The notes below the pieces were generated by a model. It ran no database searches. It was given only the letters and a program-made list of their open reading frames with translations, and had not been told where the DNA came from. DNA of 64,000 nucleotides from Allobosea sp. WAO (GTDB lineage: Bacteria; Pseudomonadota; Alphaproteobacteria; Rhizobiales; Beijerinckiaceae), in contig NZ_JXTJ01000005.1 in the NCBI RefSeq assembly GCF_001509835.1, positions 124,001-188,000 of the forward strand, in the 5' to 3' direction. Positions 8,403 through 17,549 of the stretch are shown here, in pieces. Position 1 is the stretch's first letter. Each line of letters opens with the position of its first letter. The translations under genes and the position numbers were made by a program.

Positions 8403-8666
8403 TCAGAAACTGGCCGTCGTCAGCCGATGATAGCTGGCCCGACCTCGGGAGTACGCGGCTGCCGCGGCCTTCAGGATCGTCTCGCGGTTCTCGTCGAAGA
8501 CGGAAAGCACCGCAGCTTCACCGTCCCCCGTCGCCGGGCCGAGCTTGCGCAATGCGTCGAAGTCGATCTGGAAGGTGATCTCCAGCGCCGCGTCAGAGCC
8601 CCAGAAGCAAACGCAGGAGCGCCCCGGATCGAACCGGCGGACGGGATTGGGAAAATTAAGTCCCAT
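8403..8666 (-). CDS. DUF1488 family protein
   Basis: An 87-residue protein beginning MGLNFPNPVRRFDPGRSCVC, followed by 'FWGSDAALEITFQIDFDALRKL' and ending 'AAAAYSRGRASYHRLTTASF'. This pattern (NFPNPxRxYD, FWGxD, terminal YxLTxxDF) is characteristic of DUF1488 proteins, common in alphaproteobacteria and of unknown function. ATG 8666 was preferred over upstream starts because GGAGGAG is placed six bases before it. It is first in a run of four small co-directional genes. Confidence 0.8.
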   Translation of the reverse strand: MGLNFPNPVRRFDPGRSCVCFWGSDAALEITFQIDFDALRKLGPATGDGEAAVLSVFDENRETILKAAAAAYSRGRASYHRLTTASF

Positions 8667-9311
8667 CACTCTCCTCCTTCGTGTTTCGCTGGCCCCGACG
8701 GATCTGCGACACAAACACGATCGTGCCTTGGGTCACCGGTGCCGGAGCCGCAGGCGATACAGCGTGAATGGCCCGGCCCGGGGTAATGATCGGCCCTATG
8801 CCCAGCCGCATGCGATCAAGTCGAGGACGCCCGCATCGACGATGGTATCGACTTTCCGGAAAGACCGACCGCGACCAGCCATCAGCTCATTGCCGTCTTC
8901 GGTCGTGACTTGCGGGGCTTCAGCTTGATGTCATTATTGAGCACTCAGTCGATCATCCCAGGCAAATTCCAGATATCTCAAACAAATTGTCAGTTTTCTC
9001 GGATGCGATCGTGCCGGGAAACATCAACCGCAAGGCGGCTCATTCTCGAAAACCATCTATTGGACATGGGGAATGGCACGGCCCTTTGTAAGGCTGCTGC
9101 GATAATAAAGCCGATGTCGTGGTCGTGCCCGCGGCGAACGCTGCGTCACCTGTCCGGCGCATGAAAGGGTCAGGACGCCTGATGGGGCGGATGCAGTCCG
9201 GTGCTCGGGCCAAGCCGGGCCGCTCGACTTCGAGAGCTGTCATCGCGGCGCTCACGAGGAGAATCAGCGAATGCGCCGACGCGATGCCGCGCCGGCGCCG
9301 TTCCCGGGCGA
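8667..9311. other. Gene-poor stretch of about 645 bp
   Basis: No convincing complete gene is seen. Part of it (about 8920-9110) is noticeably more AT-rich than the surroundings. On the minus strand a short frame ending with TAG at 8796-8798 reads plausibly as protein (...RSFRKVDTIVDAGVLDLIAC...) but has a stop shortly upstream and only an internal ATG. It may be the remnant of a truncated small gene. Reading frames of 70-85 codons on the plus strand have no ribosome sites and look random. Confidence 0.5.
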
Positions 9312-10748
9312 CTACTGTCCGACGACCTGCGGCAGCGTCTGTACGCGCGTGACCGGCGGCGGATTCCATTTGCCGGTGAGCGCTTCCGACTTCGGTCCGT
9401 AAAGGCGCATCGTCAGGTTGAAGCCGTCCTTCGGCGCCGGAAGCCAGTTGGCTTCCTTGTCCTTGCCGGGGCTCTCGTTCTGGAAATAGAGGTCGAGCGA
9501 TCCGTCGGCATTGTACTTGAACGGCATCCAGCTGCTGACCGCGAAGCGATTGAGGACATTGCCGACCTGGAAGCCCTGCGGGTCGTAAAGTGTGATCGAC
9601 CAGAAGGCGTTGACCGGCGGGGCAGCCCCCTTCTCGAAATGCAGCATGTATTTGTTGGCGCCGTCTAGCGGCCGGCCGACCTCGTCGGCGAGGTTGAGCG
9701 GGTAGATCGCATCCTCCGGCAGATTGGCGCCGAGGCCCTGCTGCGCGACGATGGCGCGCTTGAGATAGAAATTGCCATAGACACCCATCGTGTCGGTGTT
9801 CATCGACCAGTTGTTCGTGACGCGGGCGAGCGTCGGCAGCTTCCACAGCATCAGCCTCTGCCCGGCCTCGGGCGCGCCCTCGAGTCCTTTCTTCACGGCG
9901 GCCGGCAACGCCGCGAAATCGAAGCTCTGGCCCGGCACGATGCCGATGCGCTTCATCTGCGCGACGATCGGCTGGTCGGTGAGATGCGGCGGATGGAGCT
10001 TCAGCAGCTCGGCGGCATAGGCGAAGTACTTGTCCGCCGGCATGCTGTCGGCCTGGGTCTTGGGCGGCGTCTTCATGTCGATGCTGGGATCGATCTTCAC
10101 CTCGACCGGCTTCGGCGTCTTGCCCCAATCCGACAGCGCCGTGACCTTGTAGCCGGCCTGGATCTTGTGGACCGCTTCATAGTCCGAGGGGCCGTCGGTC
10201 TTCGTCCGCCCGATCACCCAAGTATACGGCGTCGGCGCGCTGATGCGGGCCATATCGGCCGGCACCGTGCCGGTCCAGCCGGGCGGCGTAACCAGAAAAT
10301 TGCCGGCCTGCGTGCCGGTGGTCCGCCATCCCGGCGATGCGAAGACGTCGGTCCACATGTCCAGCATCGGCAGGAGATAGAAGCGCCCGCTGGTGTCGGG
10401 CGCAGAGACGATCTGCGGCTCCTTGGTGAGATCGAGCCAGGCGATTGAGTAGAGCGTGTCGAAATTGACCCGGACCACCAGCTTCATGTCGGCAGAGGGG
10501 AACGACGGCACGTTGACGAACGTGTTCATCGGGCCTTTGCCGAATTCCCTGCCGGCCTCGATATTGGTCGATTGCTTGCGGGTGATGTCCATCGAGACAA
10601 GAGGGTAGAAGTAGACATAGGCATCGACGCCGATGGCGTGGGCCTCGGCCTCGGTCAGTGCAGGCTGCGCGCTCTGGGCGGGCACCTCCTGAACCAGTGC
10701 GGGCGCGAGGAAAAGGCCTAGAAAAACTGCAACGACGCTCCTGCTCAT
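9312..10748 (-). CDS. Exported DUF1254/DUF1214 domain protein
   Basis: A 478-residue protein with a signal peptide (MSRSVVAVFLGLFLAPALVQ, cleavage near 'VPAQSA'). DUF1254 follows (about residues 40-180: 'AYVYFYPLVSMDITRKQSTN', 'NFDTLYSIAWLDLTKEPQIV', 'WTDVFASPGWRTTGTQAGNFLV'). A C-terminal DUF1214 region (about 350-460) contains 'FWSITLYDPQGFQV' and 'YFQNESPGKDKEANWLPAP'. This pairing is widespread in proteobacteria; no catalytic role is established to my knowledge. ATG 10748 was chosen because GGGGAG precedes it and the signal peptide starts there. It is monocistronic, and the 229 bp upstream hold no gene. Confidence 0.88.
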   Translation of the reverse strand: MSRSVVAVFLGLFLAPALVQEVPAQSAQPALTEAEAHAIGVDAYVYFYPLVSMDITRKQSTNIEAGREFGKGPMNTFVNVPSFPSADMKLVVRVNFDTLYSIAWLDLTKEPQIVSAPDTSGRFYLLPMLDMWTDVFASPGWRTTGTQAGNFLVTPPGWTGTVPADMARISAPTPYTWVIGRTKTDGPSDYEAVHKIQAGYKVTALSDWGKTPKPVEVKIDPSIDMKTPPKTQADSMPADKYFAYAAELLKLHPPHLTDQPIVAQMKRIGIVPGQSFDFAALPAAVKKGLEGAPEAGQRLMLWKLPTLARVTNNWSMNTDTMGVYGNFYLKRAIVAQQGLGANLPEDAIYPLNLADEVGRPLDGANKYMLHFEKGAAPPVNAFWSITLYDPQGFQVGNVLNRFAVSSWMPFKYNADGSLDLYFQNESPGKDKEANWLPAPKDGFNLTMRLYGPKSEALTGKWNPPPVTRVQTLPQVVGQ

Positions 10749-10977
10749 GTCGCAACTCCCCAATTGCCGGATCGAAACTCCATATAACTGGCGCAAGACA
10801 GCGATAAATTCGGTTGTTACTGAAATCCCCGCGCCGAAAGGAAACATTAACATGGCACGACGTTGCGACAACTAGGACCGACAAGCCAAAAACGAGCGAC
10901 GTCTCGGTGATGAGCGCACGAATTCGTTACTGCTCAGCCGAACGACGCAGGCAAAAGCCCGCCCTATCGACCCGCGC

Positions 10978-12129
10978 TCAGGCGATGAGGTCCTGCCCAG
11001 CCAGATGCACAAGGCGGCCGCCTGCGATGGTCGCGACGACACGCGGCTGCGGCTCCGGCGCGATCAACACGAGATCGGCCCGCTTGCCGGGCGCGATGAC
11101 GCCGCGGTCGGCGAGGCCGAGCGCCTCGGCCGGTCCCTGCGAGACCAACTTCCAGGCCGCCTCGAAGCTCGCCGCCCCGCGCTCGGCGAGGATGAAGGGC
11201 GCGAGCGGCAGCGCCGGATAGTAATAGTCGGAGGCGAGGATGGTGCAGAGCCTCTGGCGCACCATCTCCTCGGCTCCCGGGCAGCCGGTATGCGAGCCGC
11301 CGCGCACGACATTGGGCGCGCCGAAGACGATCGGCTCGCCATGGGCGGCGGCCTCGCGCGTCGTCTCCTCGTCGATCGGGAATTCGGCCACGGCGACGCC
11401 TAGCCCGCGGTACCAGCGCCGCATCTGCGGGGTCATGTCGTCGTGTGAGAAGGCCGGCACGCCCGCCGCCCGCGCCGCGGCGGCGAGCCGCTCGATCGAT
11501 GCCGGCACCTCGTCGCGGCGGCTGTGGACGTTCTCGACCAGCAGCATGAAGTCCTCATGCGACAGGCCGGTGCGCTCGACCATCTTGCCGACCTTCTCGG
11601 GACGGCTGCGCGATTTCAGCGTGCCTTCCATATGGTCGTTGAAGGCAAGCAGGCCGACCCGGCCTTCAGCCAGCCAGGCGAGGATCTCGGCCTCGGCGTC
11701 GAGATTGTAGGTCTCGTGGCGCAGGTGGAAACGCGTATCCGCGCCGAGCTCCGGTCCCAGGCGCTCGATCGCCTCGATCAGGAGGCGGGCATTGCCGGCG
11801 CCGCGCAGGCCTGGCTCCCAGGACCAGGTGACGCCATGAAAGGCGGTGGTGATGCCGCTGGCGAGCAGGGCCCGGTCGGCATCGCGCAAGGCGAGATCGA
11901 TGTCGAAAGCGACGCCGGGGCGCGGCATGATGTGCCGCTCGAAGGCATCGCCATGACAGTCGACGAGGCCGGGCAGGACGAGCAGGCCGGTCGCGTCGAG
12001 TTGCAGGGCGTTGCCCGGCAGCGGCGCATCGGCGGGGGCGATCACGCCGTCGCGCACCCGCACATCGGCGATTTCGAGGCCGCCGGCGAGCACCCGGCCA
12101 CCAGAGATCAACAGCGCCACCGCATCCAC
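10978..12129 (-). CDS. phnM: PhnM: alpha-D-ribose 1-methylphosphonate 5-triphosphate diphosphatase
   Basis: A 383-residue amidohydrolase-superfamily enzyme of phosphonate metabolism. It removes pyrophosphate from ribose 1-methylphosphonate 5-triphosphate in the C-P lyase route. Family marks are 'LPGLVDCHGDAFERHIMPRPGV' (first metal-binding HxD with the PhnM-type ERH), 'LRHETYNLD', 'FNDHMEGT', 'AFSHDDMTP' and 'GAPNVVRGGSHTG', with the terminal 'GKRADLVLI' of amidohydrolases. It is divergent from phnD-phnC-phnE across a 170-bp region with Pho-box-like repeats. The phnGHIJKL lyase core is not in this window. Confidence 0.93.
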   Translation of the reverse strand: MDAVALLISGGRVLAGGLEIADVRVRDGVIAPADAPLPGNALQLDATGLLVLPGLVDCHGDAFERHIMPRPGVAFDIDLALRDADRALLASGITTAFHGVTWSWEPGLRGAGNARLLIEAIERLGPELGADTRFHLRHETYNLDAEAEILAWLAEGRVGLLAFNDHMEGTLKSRSRPEKVGKMVERTGLSHEDFMLLVENVHSRRDEVPASIERLAAAARAAGVPAFSHDDMTPQMRRWYRGLGVAVAEFPIDEETTREAAAHGEPIVFGAPNVVRGGSHTGCPGAEEMVRQRLCTILASDYYYPALPLAPFILAERGAASFEAAWKLVSQGPAEALGLADRGVIAPGKRADLVLIAPEPQPRVVATIAGGRLVHLAGQDLIA

Positions 12130-12191
12130 TCCTTGTCGCCGGCGCCCGGATCATTCGCGCCGCTTCGGGCGAAGGCGCATGCGACCGGCAG

Positions 12192-12265
12192 ATGACAGCG
12201 GCATGACGGGGCGGGCGTCATCCAGCCGTCGCGCCACCGTCACCCCAGCGTCGCACGGGCTGTTT
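12192..12265. promoter_or_regulatory. Pho-box-like repeat array between phnM and phnD
   Basis: PhoB boxes are 7-bp CTGTCAT units spaced by 4 bp. In reverse orientation (towards phnM), CCGTCAT-GCCG-CTGTCAT occupies 12192-12209. In forward orientation (towards phnD), units with the core CGTC begin every 11 bp at 12215 (GCGTCAT), 12226 (CCGTCGC), 12237 (CCGTCAC) and 12248 (GCGTCGC). A weaker fifth unit, GCTGTTT, begins at 12259. The exact 11-bp phasing and the phosphonate genes on both sides support control by PhoB under phosphate starvation. The individual units are imperfect. Confidence 0.6.
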
Positions 12266-12299
12266 AGCGCCGCCTTCCGAACCCCGAGGGAGGACGCCC

Positions 12300-13169
12300 A
12301 TGCTGAAGAAGCTGGCCTATGCATTCATCGCGGCTGCGGCCGCCTTCGTGTCTCCGGCCGCGCAGGCGCAAGAGACGATCCGTTTCGCCGTGACCGATGT
12401 CGACGGGTTGGAATCGCTGCAGCGCGAATTCGGACCGTTCAAGGCCGCCTTCGAGAAGCTCTCCGGGCTTAAGATGCAGTTCTTCGCGGTCTCCGGCCGC
12501 ACCGCGGCGGTCGAGGCCATGGCGGCCGACCAGATCGATTTCGTCCTGACCGGCCCGGCCGAATACGTGGTCTTCAAGGCGCGCACCGGCGCGGTGCCCG
12601 TCGTCGGCTGGCAGCGTCCCGACTATTTCTCGCAGGTCGCCGTGCTCGCGAACGGCCCGATCAAGACGGTCGCCGATCTCAAGGGCAAGACCATCTCCTT
12701 CGGCGAGATCGGCTCGACCTCGCAGCATCTCGGCCCGGCCCAGGCGCTCGCCGATTTCGGGCTGAAGTACAATGTCGACTACAAGCCGATTTTCGTGAAG
12801 CGCAATGTCGCCGCCGAGGCGATGAAGCGCGGTGACATCGCCGCCATCGGCCTGAATCTCGGCCACCTCAACAGCATCCGCAAATCCGACCCGAAGGCCG
12901 GCTTCGCGGTCGTCGCCCGCGGCCGCGACCTGCCGAACGACGTGATGATCGCCAGCCCGAAGGTGAAGCCGGAGGTGCTCGCCAAGGTTCGCAAGACCTT
13001 CCTCGACAATGGCCAGGAGCTGATGAAGGCCGTCGTCTCCGAGACCGACGACAACAAGAAGTTCGCCGGCGGCGTCTTCCTCCCGGAGATCAAGGACAGC
13101 GACTACGACTATGTCCGCTCGATCTACCAGACTATCGGCATCACCGAGTTCAACAAGTTCATCGAGTGA
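12300..13169 (+). CDS. phnD: Phosphonate ABC transporter substrate-binding protein
   Basis: A 289-residue periplasmic binding protein. A signal peptide (MLKKLAYAFIAAAAAFVSPA, AQA cleavage) precedes a PhnD domain: 'IRFAVTDVDGLESLQREFGPFKAAFEKLSG', 'MAADQIDFVLTGPAEYVVF', and the anion-site loop 'ISFGEIGSTSQHLGPAQAL' near residue 138, where family members have a SxSxxxxP pattern. GAGGGAGGA precedes the ATG. It is first in phnD-phnC-phnE, a different order from the common phnCDE. The cargo could be a phosphonate, phosphite or phosphate ester; phnM nearby favours phosphonates. Confidence 0.9.
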   Translation: MLKKLAYAFIAAAAAFVSPAAQAQETIRFAVTDVDGLESLQREFGPFKAAFEKLSGLKMQFFAVSGRTAAVEAMAADQIDFVLTGPAEYVVFKARTGAVPVVGWQRPDYFSQVAVLANGPIKTVADLKGKTISFGEIGSTSQHLGPAQALADFGLKYNVDYKPIFVKRNVAAEAMKRGDIAAIGLNLGHLNSIRKSDPKAGFAVVARGRDLPNDVMIASPKVKPEVLAKVRKTFLDNGQELMKAVVSETDDNKKFAGGVFLPEIKDSDYDYVRSIYQTIGITEFNKFIE

Positions 13170-13996
13170 TGCCGCAGAGCGCGCAGACCTTGCCGACGGC
13201 GGACGCAGCCGCGCCCGTCGTCGCCATCTCCGGCCTCGCCAAGAGTTTTGGCACGCGCCGGATCATCGAGCGGCTCGACCTCGCGATCCCACCGGGCGAG
13301 GCCCTGGCGCTGATCGGCGCCAACGGCACCGGCAAGTCAACCCTGCTGCGCATGATCGTGCGCCTCGCCGAGGCGGATGCCGGCACGATCTCGGTGCTGG
13401 GCGAGACCGTCGGCGACCTGCGCGGCGCGGCGCTGAAGCGCTTCCGGGCGCGGGTCGGCGTCGTCTTCCAGAAGCACAACCTGGTTTCGCGGCTGAGCGC
13501 GCTGAGCAATGTCGTGCATGGCGTGCAGTCGCGCCGCTCCGGCCCGCGAACCTGGACGCAGGCTCTGGCCCCGGCCGAGATCCGCGACGAGGCGATGGCA
13601 TGCCTTGCCGCCGTAGGCCTCGCCGACAAGGCGATGCAGCGCGCGGATTCGCTCTCGGGCGGGCAGTCGCAGCGCGTCGCGATCGCCCGCATGCTAATGC
13701 AGCGGCCGCAGATCGTGCTCGCCGACGAGCCCGATGCCAGCCTTGATCCGCGCGCCGGCCGCGAGGTGATGGAACTGCTCTTCCGGCTGACGCGCGACAA
13801 GGGGCTCACCCTAGTCTTCGTCTCGCACCACATGGCGCATGCGCTGCGCTTCGCCGACCGCATCGTCGGGCTAGGCAATGGCGGGATCGCGCTCGACCGG
13901 CGCGCCCTGCACTGCAACGAGGCGGAGCTCGCCGCCTTCTTCGAGGAGCCGGCCGAGGACGTTCCCGCCGCGCAGCCGGCACTGGTGTTCGCATGA
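13169..13996 (+). CDS. phnC: Phosphonate ABC transporter ATP-binding protein
   Basis: A 275-residue ABC ATPase with Walker A 'GANGTGKSTLL', Q-loop 'VVFQKHNLVSRLSALSNVVHG' (typical PhnC wording), signature 'LSGGQSQRVAIARML', Walker B 'IVLADEPDASLDP' and switch His in 'LVFVSHHMAHAL'. The ATG at 13169 overlaps the phnD stop by one base (TGATG); a GTG one codon earlier is possible. Its end overlaps the phnE start (ATGA). Confidence 0.93.
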   Translation: MPQSAQTLPTADAAAPVVAISGLAKSFGTRRIIERLDLAIPPGEALALIGANGTGKSTLLRMIVRLAEADAGTISVLGETVGDLRGAALKRFRARVGVVFQKHNLVSRLSALSNVVHGVQSRRSGPRTWTQALAPAEIRDEAMACLAAVGLADKAMQRADSLSGGQSQRVAIARMLMQRPQIVLADEPDASLDPRAGREVMELLFRLTRDKGLTLVFVSHHMAHALRFADRIVGLGNGGIALDRRALHCNEAELAAFFEEPAEDVPAAQPALVFA

Positions 13997-14799
13997 GCCT
14001 GCAATCCACCCCGCGCGGCCTCCATGCTGGGGACCGTTTCGCCCGGCCGAGCGCCGCCGCCTTCATGGGCGGGTTCCTGGCGCTGGCGCTGCTGGTCTGG
14101 TCGTTCAGCGGCTCCGAGCTCTCGGCCGAGAAGCTCGTGCGCGGCCTGCCCTATATGGGAAACATCCTGTCGCGGATGTTCCCGCCCGACCTCGCGAGGC
14201 TCGACAGCATCCTCGCCTCGCTCGCGACGACCTTCCAGATGGCGGTCTCGGGCTGCGTGCTCGGATTGATCCTGAGCTTTCCGCTGGCCGTGCTCGCGGC
14301 GGAAGGCCTGTCGCCGCACCCCATCACCCGCGTGCTGACGCGCGGGCTGATCGCGCTGTTCCGCACCGTGCCGGACCTGATCTGGGCGCTGTTCTTCGTG
14401 ATCGCCGTGGGCTTAGGCCCCGCAGCCGGCGTGCTGGCGCTGATGGTCGACACGATCGGCTATGCCGGGCGCTTCTTCGCCGAGGCGATGGAGGAGACCG
14501 ACAAGGGTCCGCGCGAGGCGCTCTCGACCATCGGCGCGAGCCGGACCGGGCTGATCTTCTCGGCGGTGGTGCCGAACGCGATGCCATCCTTCATCGCGAC
14601 CTCGCTGTTCTGCGTCGAGAAGGCGACCCGCGCCTCGGTCGTGCTCGGGCTGGTCGGCGCCGGCGGCATCGGCGTCGAGCTCAAGGTCGCCTTCGACCTG
14701 TTCGACTACGATACCGCGCTGACGATCATCCTCGCGATCTTCGCGCTGGTCGTCGCCGTCGAGCAGATCGGCGGCTATCTCCGGCGCCGGATCATCTGA
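13993..14799 (+). CDS. phnE: Phosphonate ABC transporter permease
   Basis: A 268-residue inner-membrane permease with about six helices; the first (about residues 22-40) is 'AAFMGGFLALALLVWSFSG'. PhnE-type features include 'LSRMFPPDLARLDSILASLATTFQMA', 'FRTVPDLIWALFFVIAVGLGPAAGVLAL' and the coupling loop 'EETDKGPREALSTIGASRTGLIF'. The start overlaps phnC by 4 nt. It is the last gene of the transporter operon. Confidence 0.92.
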   Translation: MSLQSTPRGLHAGDRFARPSAAAFMGGFLALALLVWSFSGSELSAEKLVRGLPYMGNILSRMFPPDLARLDSILASLATTFQMAVSGCVLGLILSFPLAVLAAEGLSPHPITRVLTRGLIALFRTVPDLIWALFFVIAVGLGPAAGVLALMVDTIGYAGRFFAEAMEETDKGPREALSTIGASRTGLIFSAVVPNAMPSFIATSLFCVEKATRASVVLGLVGAGGIGVELKVAFDLFDYDTALTIILAIFALVVAVEQIGGYLRRRII

Positions 14800-14840
14800 G
14801 GACGGGCTGCCGGCCGGGATCAACCGGCCGGCGCAGGCCT

Positions 14841-15434
14841 TCAGCCGGCCAGAATGGCAACGCCGGCGATGGCGAGCCCGCCGCCCGCGACGCGCGCGAG
14901 AACAGGGGCATGCTGCGCGAGCCGGGCCGCGAGGAAGAGGCCGGCGCCGTGCAGGACGGCCGTGGCGATGATGAAGCCGACGGCATAGGCGAAGCCGCTG
15001 GCGTTCTCAGGCAGCTCCGCCCCATGCGCGAAGCCGTGGAAGATCGCGAAGATGCCGCAGGCGAGCGCGCCCGCCGCCAGCGGCGGCGAGGCCTTGAGCG
15101 CGATGGCGAGCCCGAGGATGACGATCGAGACAGCGATGCCGATTTCGGCGCCCGGCAATTGCCCGCCGGCCATGGCCCAGGCGCCGGCCAGCGCCATCGT
15201 CGACACGAAGGCGACGGGATAGATGATGCGCGCCTTGCCGCCGACGAGCCCGGCCCAGAGACCGACCGCGACCATGGCCAGGACGTGATCGAGCCCGGTC
15301 AGCGGGTGCAGCAGCCCATGCGCCAGCCCCTCGACGGAGCCGACGCCGGTATGGGCCAGCGCCGGGGCCGCAGCCCCCGTCAGCAGGAGCGTCAATGCCG
15401 CGGTCATCTGTCTTGCCATCGTCCTGCGTGCCAT
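14841..15434 (-). CDS. hupE: HupE/UreJ family nickel transporter
   Basis: A 197-residue polytopic membrane protein of the HupE/UreJ group, which moves nickel into the cell for urease or hydrogenase. A signal-like N-terminus ends 'AAPALAHTGVGS', so the mature N-terminal His is exposed. Then 'GLAHGLLHPLTGLDHVLAMVAVGLWAG' carries the HP...DH nickel signature, and 'FAIFHGFAHGAELP' holds the second His cluster. About six hydrophobic segments follow. ATG 15434 is used; ATG 15419 is the alternative. It is last in ureE-ureF-ureG-hupE, fitting nickel supply for urease. Confidence 0.9.
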   Translation of the reverse strand: MARRTMARQMTAALTLLLTGAAAPALAHTGVGSVEGLAHGLLHPLTGLDHVLAMVAVGLWAGLVGGKARIIYPVAFVSTMALAGAWAMAGGQLPGAEIGIAVSIVILGLAIALKASPPLAAGALACGIFAIFHGFAHGAELPENASGFAYAVGFIIATAVLHGAGLFLAARLAQHAPVLARVAGGGLAIAGVAILAG

Positions 15435-15447
15435 CGTCTCAAATCCC

Positions 15448-16076
<629 letters not shown>

Positions 16077-16080
<4 letters not shown>

Positions 16081-16754
16081 GAGCGGAACAGCCTCGAATA
16101 CTGGGTTTCGTGACGCAGGGAAGCAAGGTCCGAGCGGAAGGCGCAGCTGCCGAGCGCGTCCAGCGCGGCGGCCTCCGCCCTCGCCGCGGCGCTACGCAAG
16201 AGCGGGGCCAGAGCGGCCGTGACGCGCTGCCCGTCGGTCTGGCCGACAATGCCGAGCCGGACCGCGGCCGAGACCAGATTGGCGACGAAGGCAAGCGAGA
16301 AGGCCTCGAGCGAAGCCAGCAGCGGCAGGCCATGGCCGCTGGCCGCAACGGCGACGGCGACGGGATAGGCGACATCGCCCGGCCAGGCTGCCTTCAGCGC
16401 ATCGACCGAGGCACAGGGCCAGGAGGCCGCAATGGCGGCGATGAAGGCATTGCCCTGGGTCACCGTCTCCAGCCGCCGCTCGGTCGAATTGGCGAGCGCG
16501 AGCGCGAGCTCAGCCACGTCGCGCAGTTCCTTCGCATCGCCATCGCCGCTGGCGCGCCAGGCAGCGGCGAAGAGGACGAGGTCATTGCGCAGCGAGCCAT
16601 GCTCGACCAGCGCGCCGAGCCAGTCCTCAAGCCCCTGCGCGTCCGTGAGATCGCCAACCTCGAACGCCCATTCCAAGCCATGCGAGTAGGCGAAGCCGCC
16701 GACCGGGAAGGACGGCGACAGCCAGATCATCAGGGGCAGCTGAACCCCGGTCAT
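16077..16754 (-). CDS. ureF: Urease accessory protein UreF
   Basis: A 225-residue mostly helical protein that joins UreD and UreG in the urease activation complex. Family features are the start '[33 protein letters not shown]', then '[20 protein letters not shown]', and the late '[21 protein letters not shown]'. It begins 3 nt after the ureE stop and overlaps ureG by 4 nt, so the three are co-translated. Confidence 0.95.
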
Positions 16755-16757
16755 GGC

Positions 16758-17528
16758 TCAATGGTCGTGCTTGTGGCCCTTATGGCCGTGCTCGGCGCCA
16801 TGGTGATGGCCATGGTCATGCTTGTGGCCGTGGTCGTCATGATGGTGGTCATGGCCGCAACCGCAGGAGGCGCCGTGGGCGTGCTCATGCTTGTGCTCGC
16901 CATGGCTGTGGTCGTGGGCATGCGCCTCGCCATGGCCGGCATGGGAATGGCCATGATCATGATCGTGATGGTCGTGATGATGGTCGTGACCGCAACCGCA
17001 GTCGGAGCCATGGGCATGCTCATGGCCGTGGTGCTCGTGAGCGTGATCATGGCCGTGATGGTGGTGGCCATGGTCATGGCCGCAATTGGCGTGATCATGG
17101 TCGTAGGCGCCGCGCTCGGGCTGGAACGGCCGCTCGACATCGCTCATCGCGCAGCCCTGGCCGCGGACCATCTCGGCCAGCACATGGTCGTGCTCGATAT
17201 AGATTGCGTCGGCGGTGATCTCCGCCGGGGTGTGGCGGTTGCCGATATGCCAGGCGACGCGCATCAGGCGCAGAGGGTTCTCGGCCTTGATCTCGATCAG
17301 CTTCTGCGCGGCAGCCCTAATCAGGACGAGCGAGCCGTCCTCCAGCCTGACCGCGTCGCCATCGTTCAGGGCCGTCGGCTTGTCGAGGTCGAGCAGGATG
17401 TCGCTTCCGCCATCGCCCTTCAGCGCGACGCGACGACGGTTGCGGTCCTCATGGTCAAGGGTCAGGGTCTCGACGACCCGGTCCTGCTTGACCGCGGCCT
17501 TGCGGACGACGGAAGTGGCGCGCTGCAT
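16758..17528 (-). CDS. ureE: Urease accessory nickel metallochaperone UreE with a very long His-rich tail
   Basis: A 256-residue protein, much longer than the usual 150-170. Residues 1-140 are a normal UreE: N-terminal domain ('VVRKAAVKQDRVVETLTLDHEDRNRRR', 'LDKPTALNDGDAVRLEDGSLVLI') and metal-binding C-domain ('LMRVAWHIGNRHTPAEI', with the conserved HIGNRH). From about residue 141 to the end, about 116 residues contain some fifty histidines with Asp, Gly and Ala. The tail includes two copies of a CGCGHDHHHD unit that adds Cys pairs. Such tails store and buffer nickel. The matching DNA (16761-17110) is low-complexity. No other function need be invoked. Confidence 0.95.
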   Translation of the reverse strand: MQRATSVVRKAAVKQDRVVETLTLDHEDRNRRRVALKGDGGSDILLDLDKPTALNDGDAVRLEDGSLVLIRAAAQKLIEIKAENPLRLMRVAWHIGNRHTPAEITADAIYIEHDHVLAEMVRGQGCAMSDVERPFQPERGAYDHDHANCGHDHGHHHHGHDHAHEHHGHEHAHGSDCGCGHDHHHDHHDHDHGHSHAGHGEAHAHDHSHGEHKHEHAHGASCGCGHDHHHDDHGHKHDHGHHHGAEHGHKGHKHDH

Positions 17529-17549
17529 GTGACTAACCCGTGGCGTGTT

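Noticed and set aside
8910..9164. An 84-codon plus-strand frame in the gene-poor stretch
   Set aside because: No ribosome site, no recognisable pattern, and composition unlike neighbouring proteins.
16780..17110. Repetitive DNA that could be taken for a CRISPR or tandem-repeat array
   Set aside because: The repeats have no fixed unit or unique spacers and are explained by the His-rich coding sequence of ureE.
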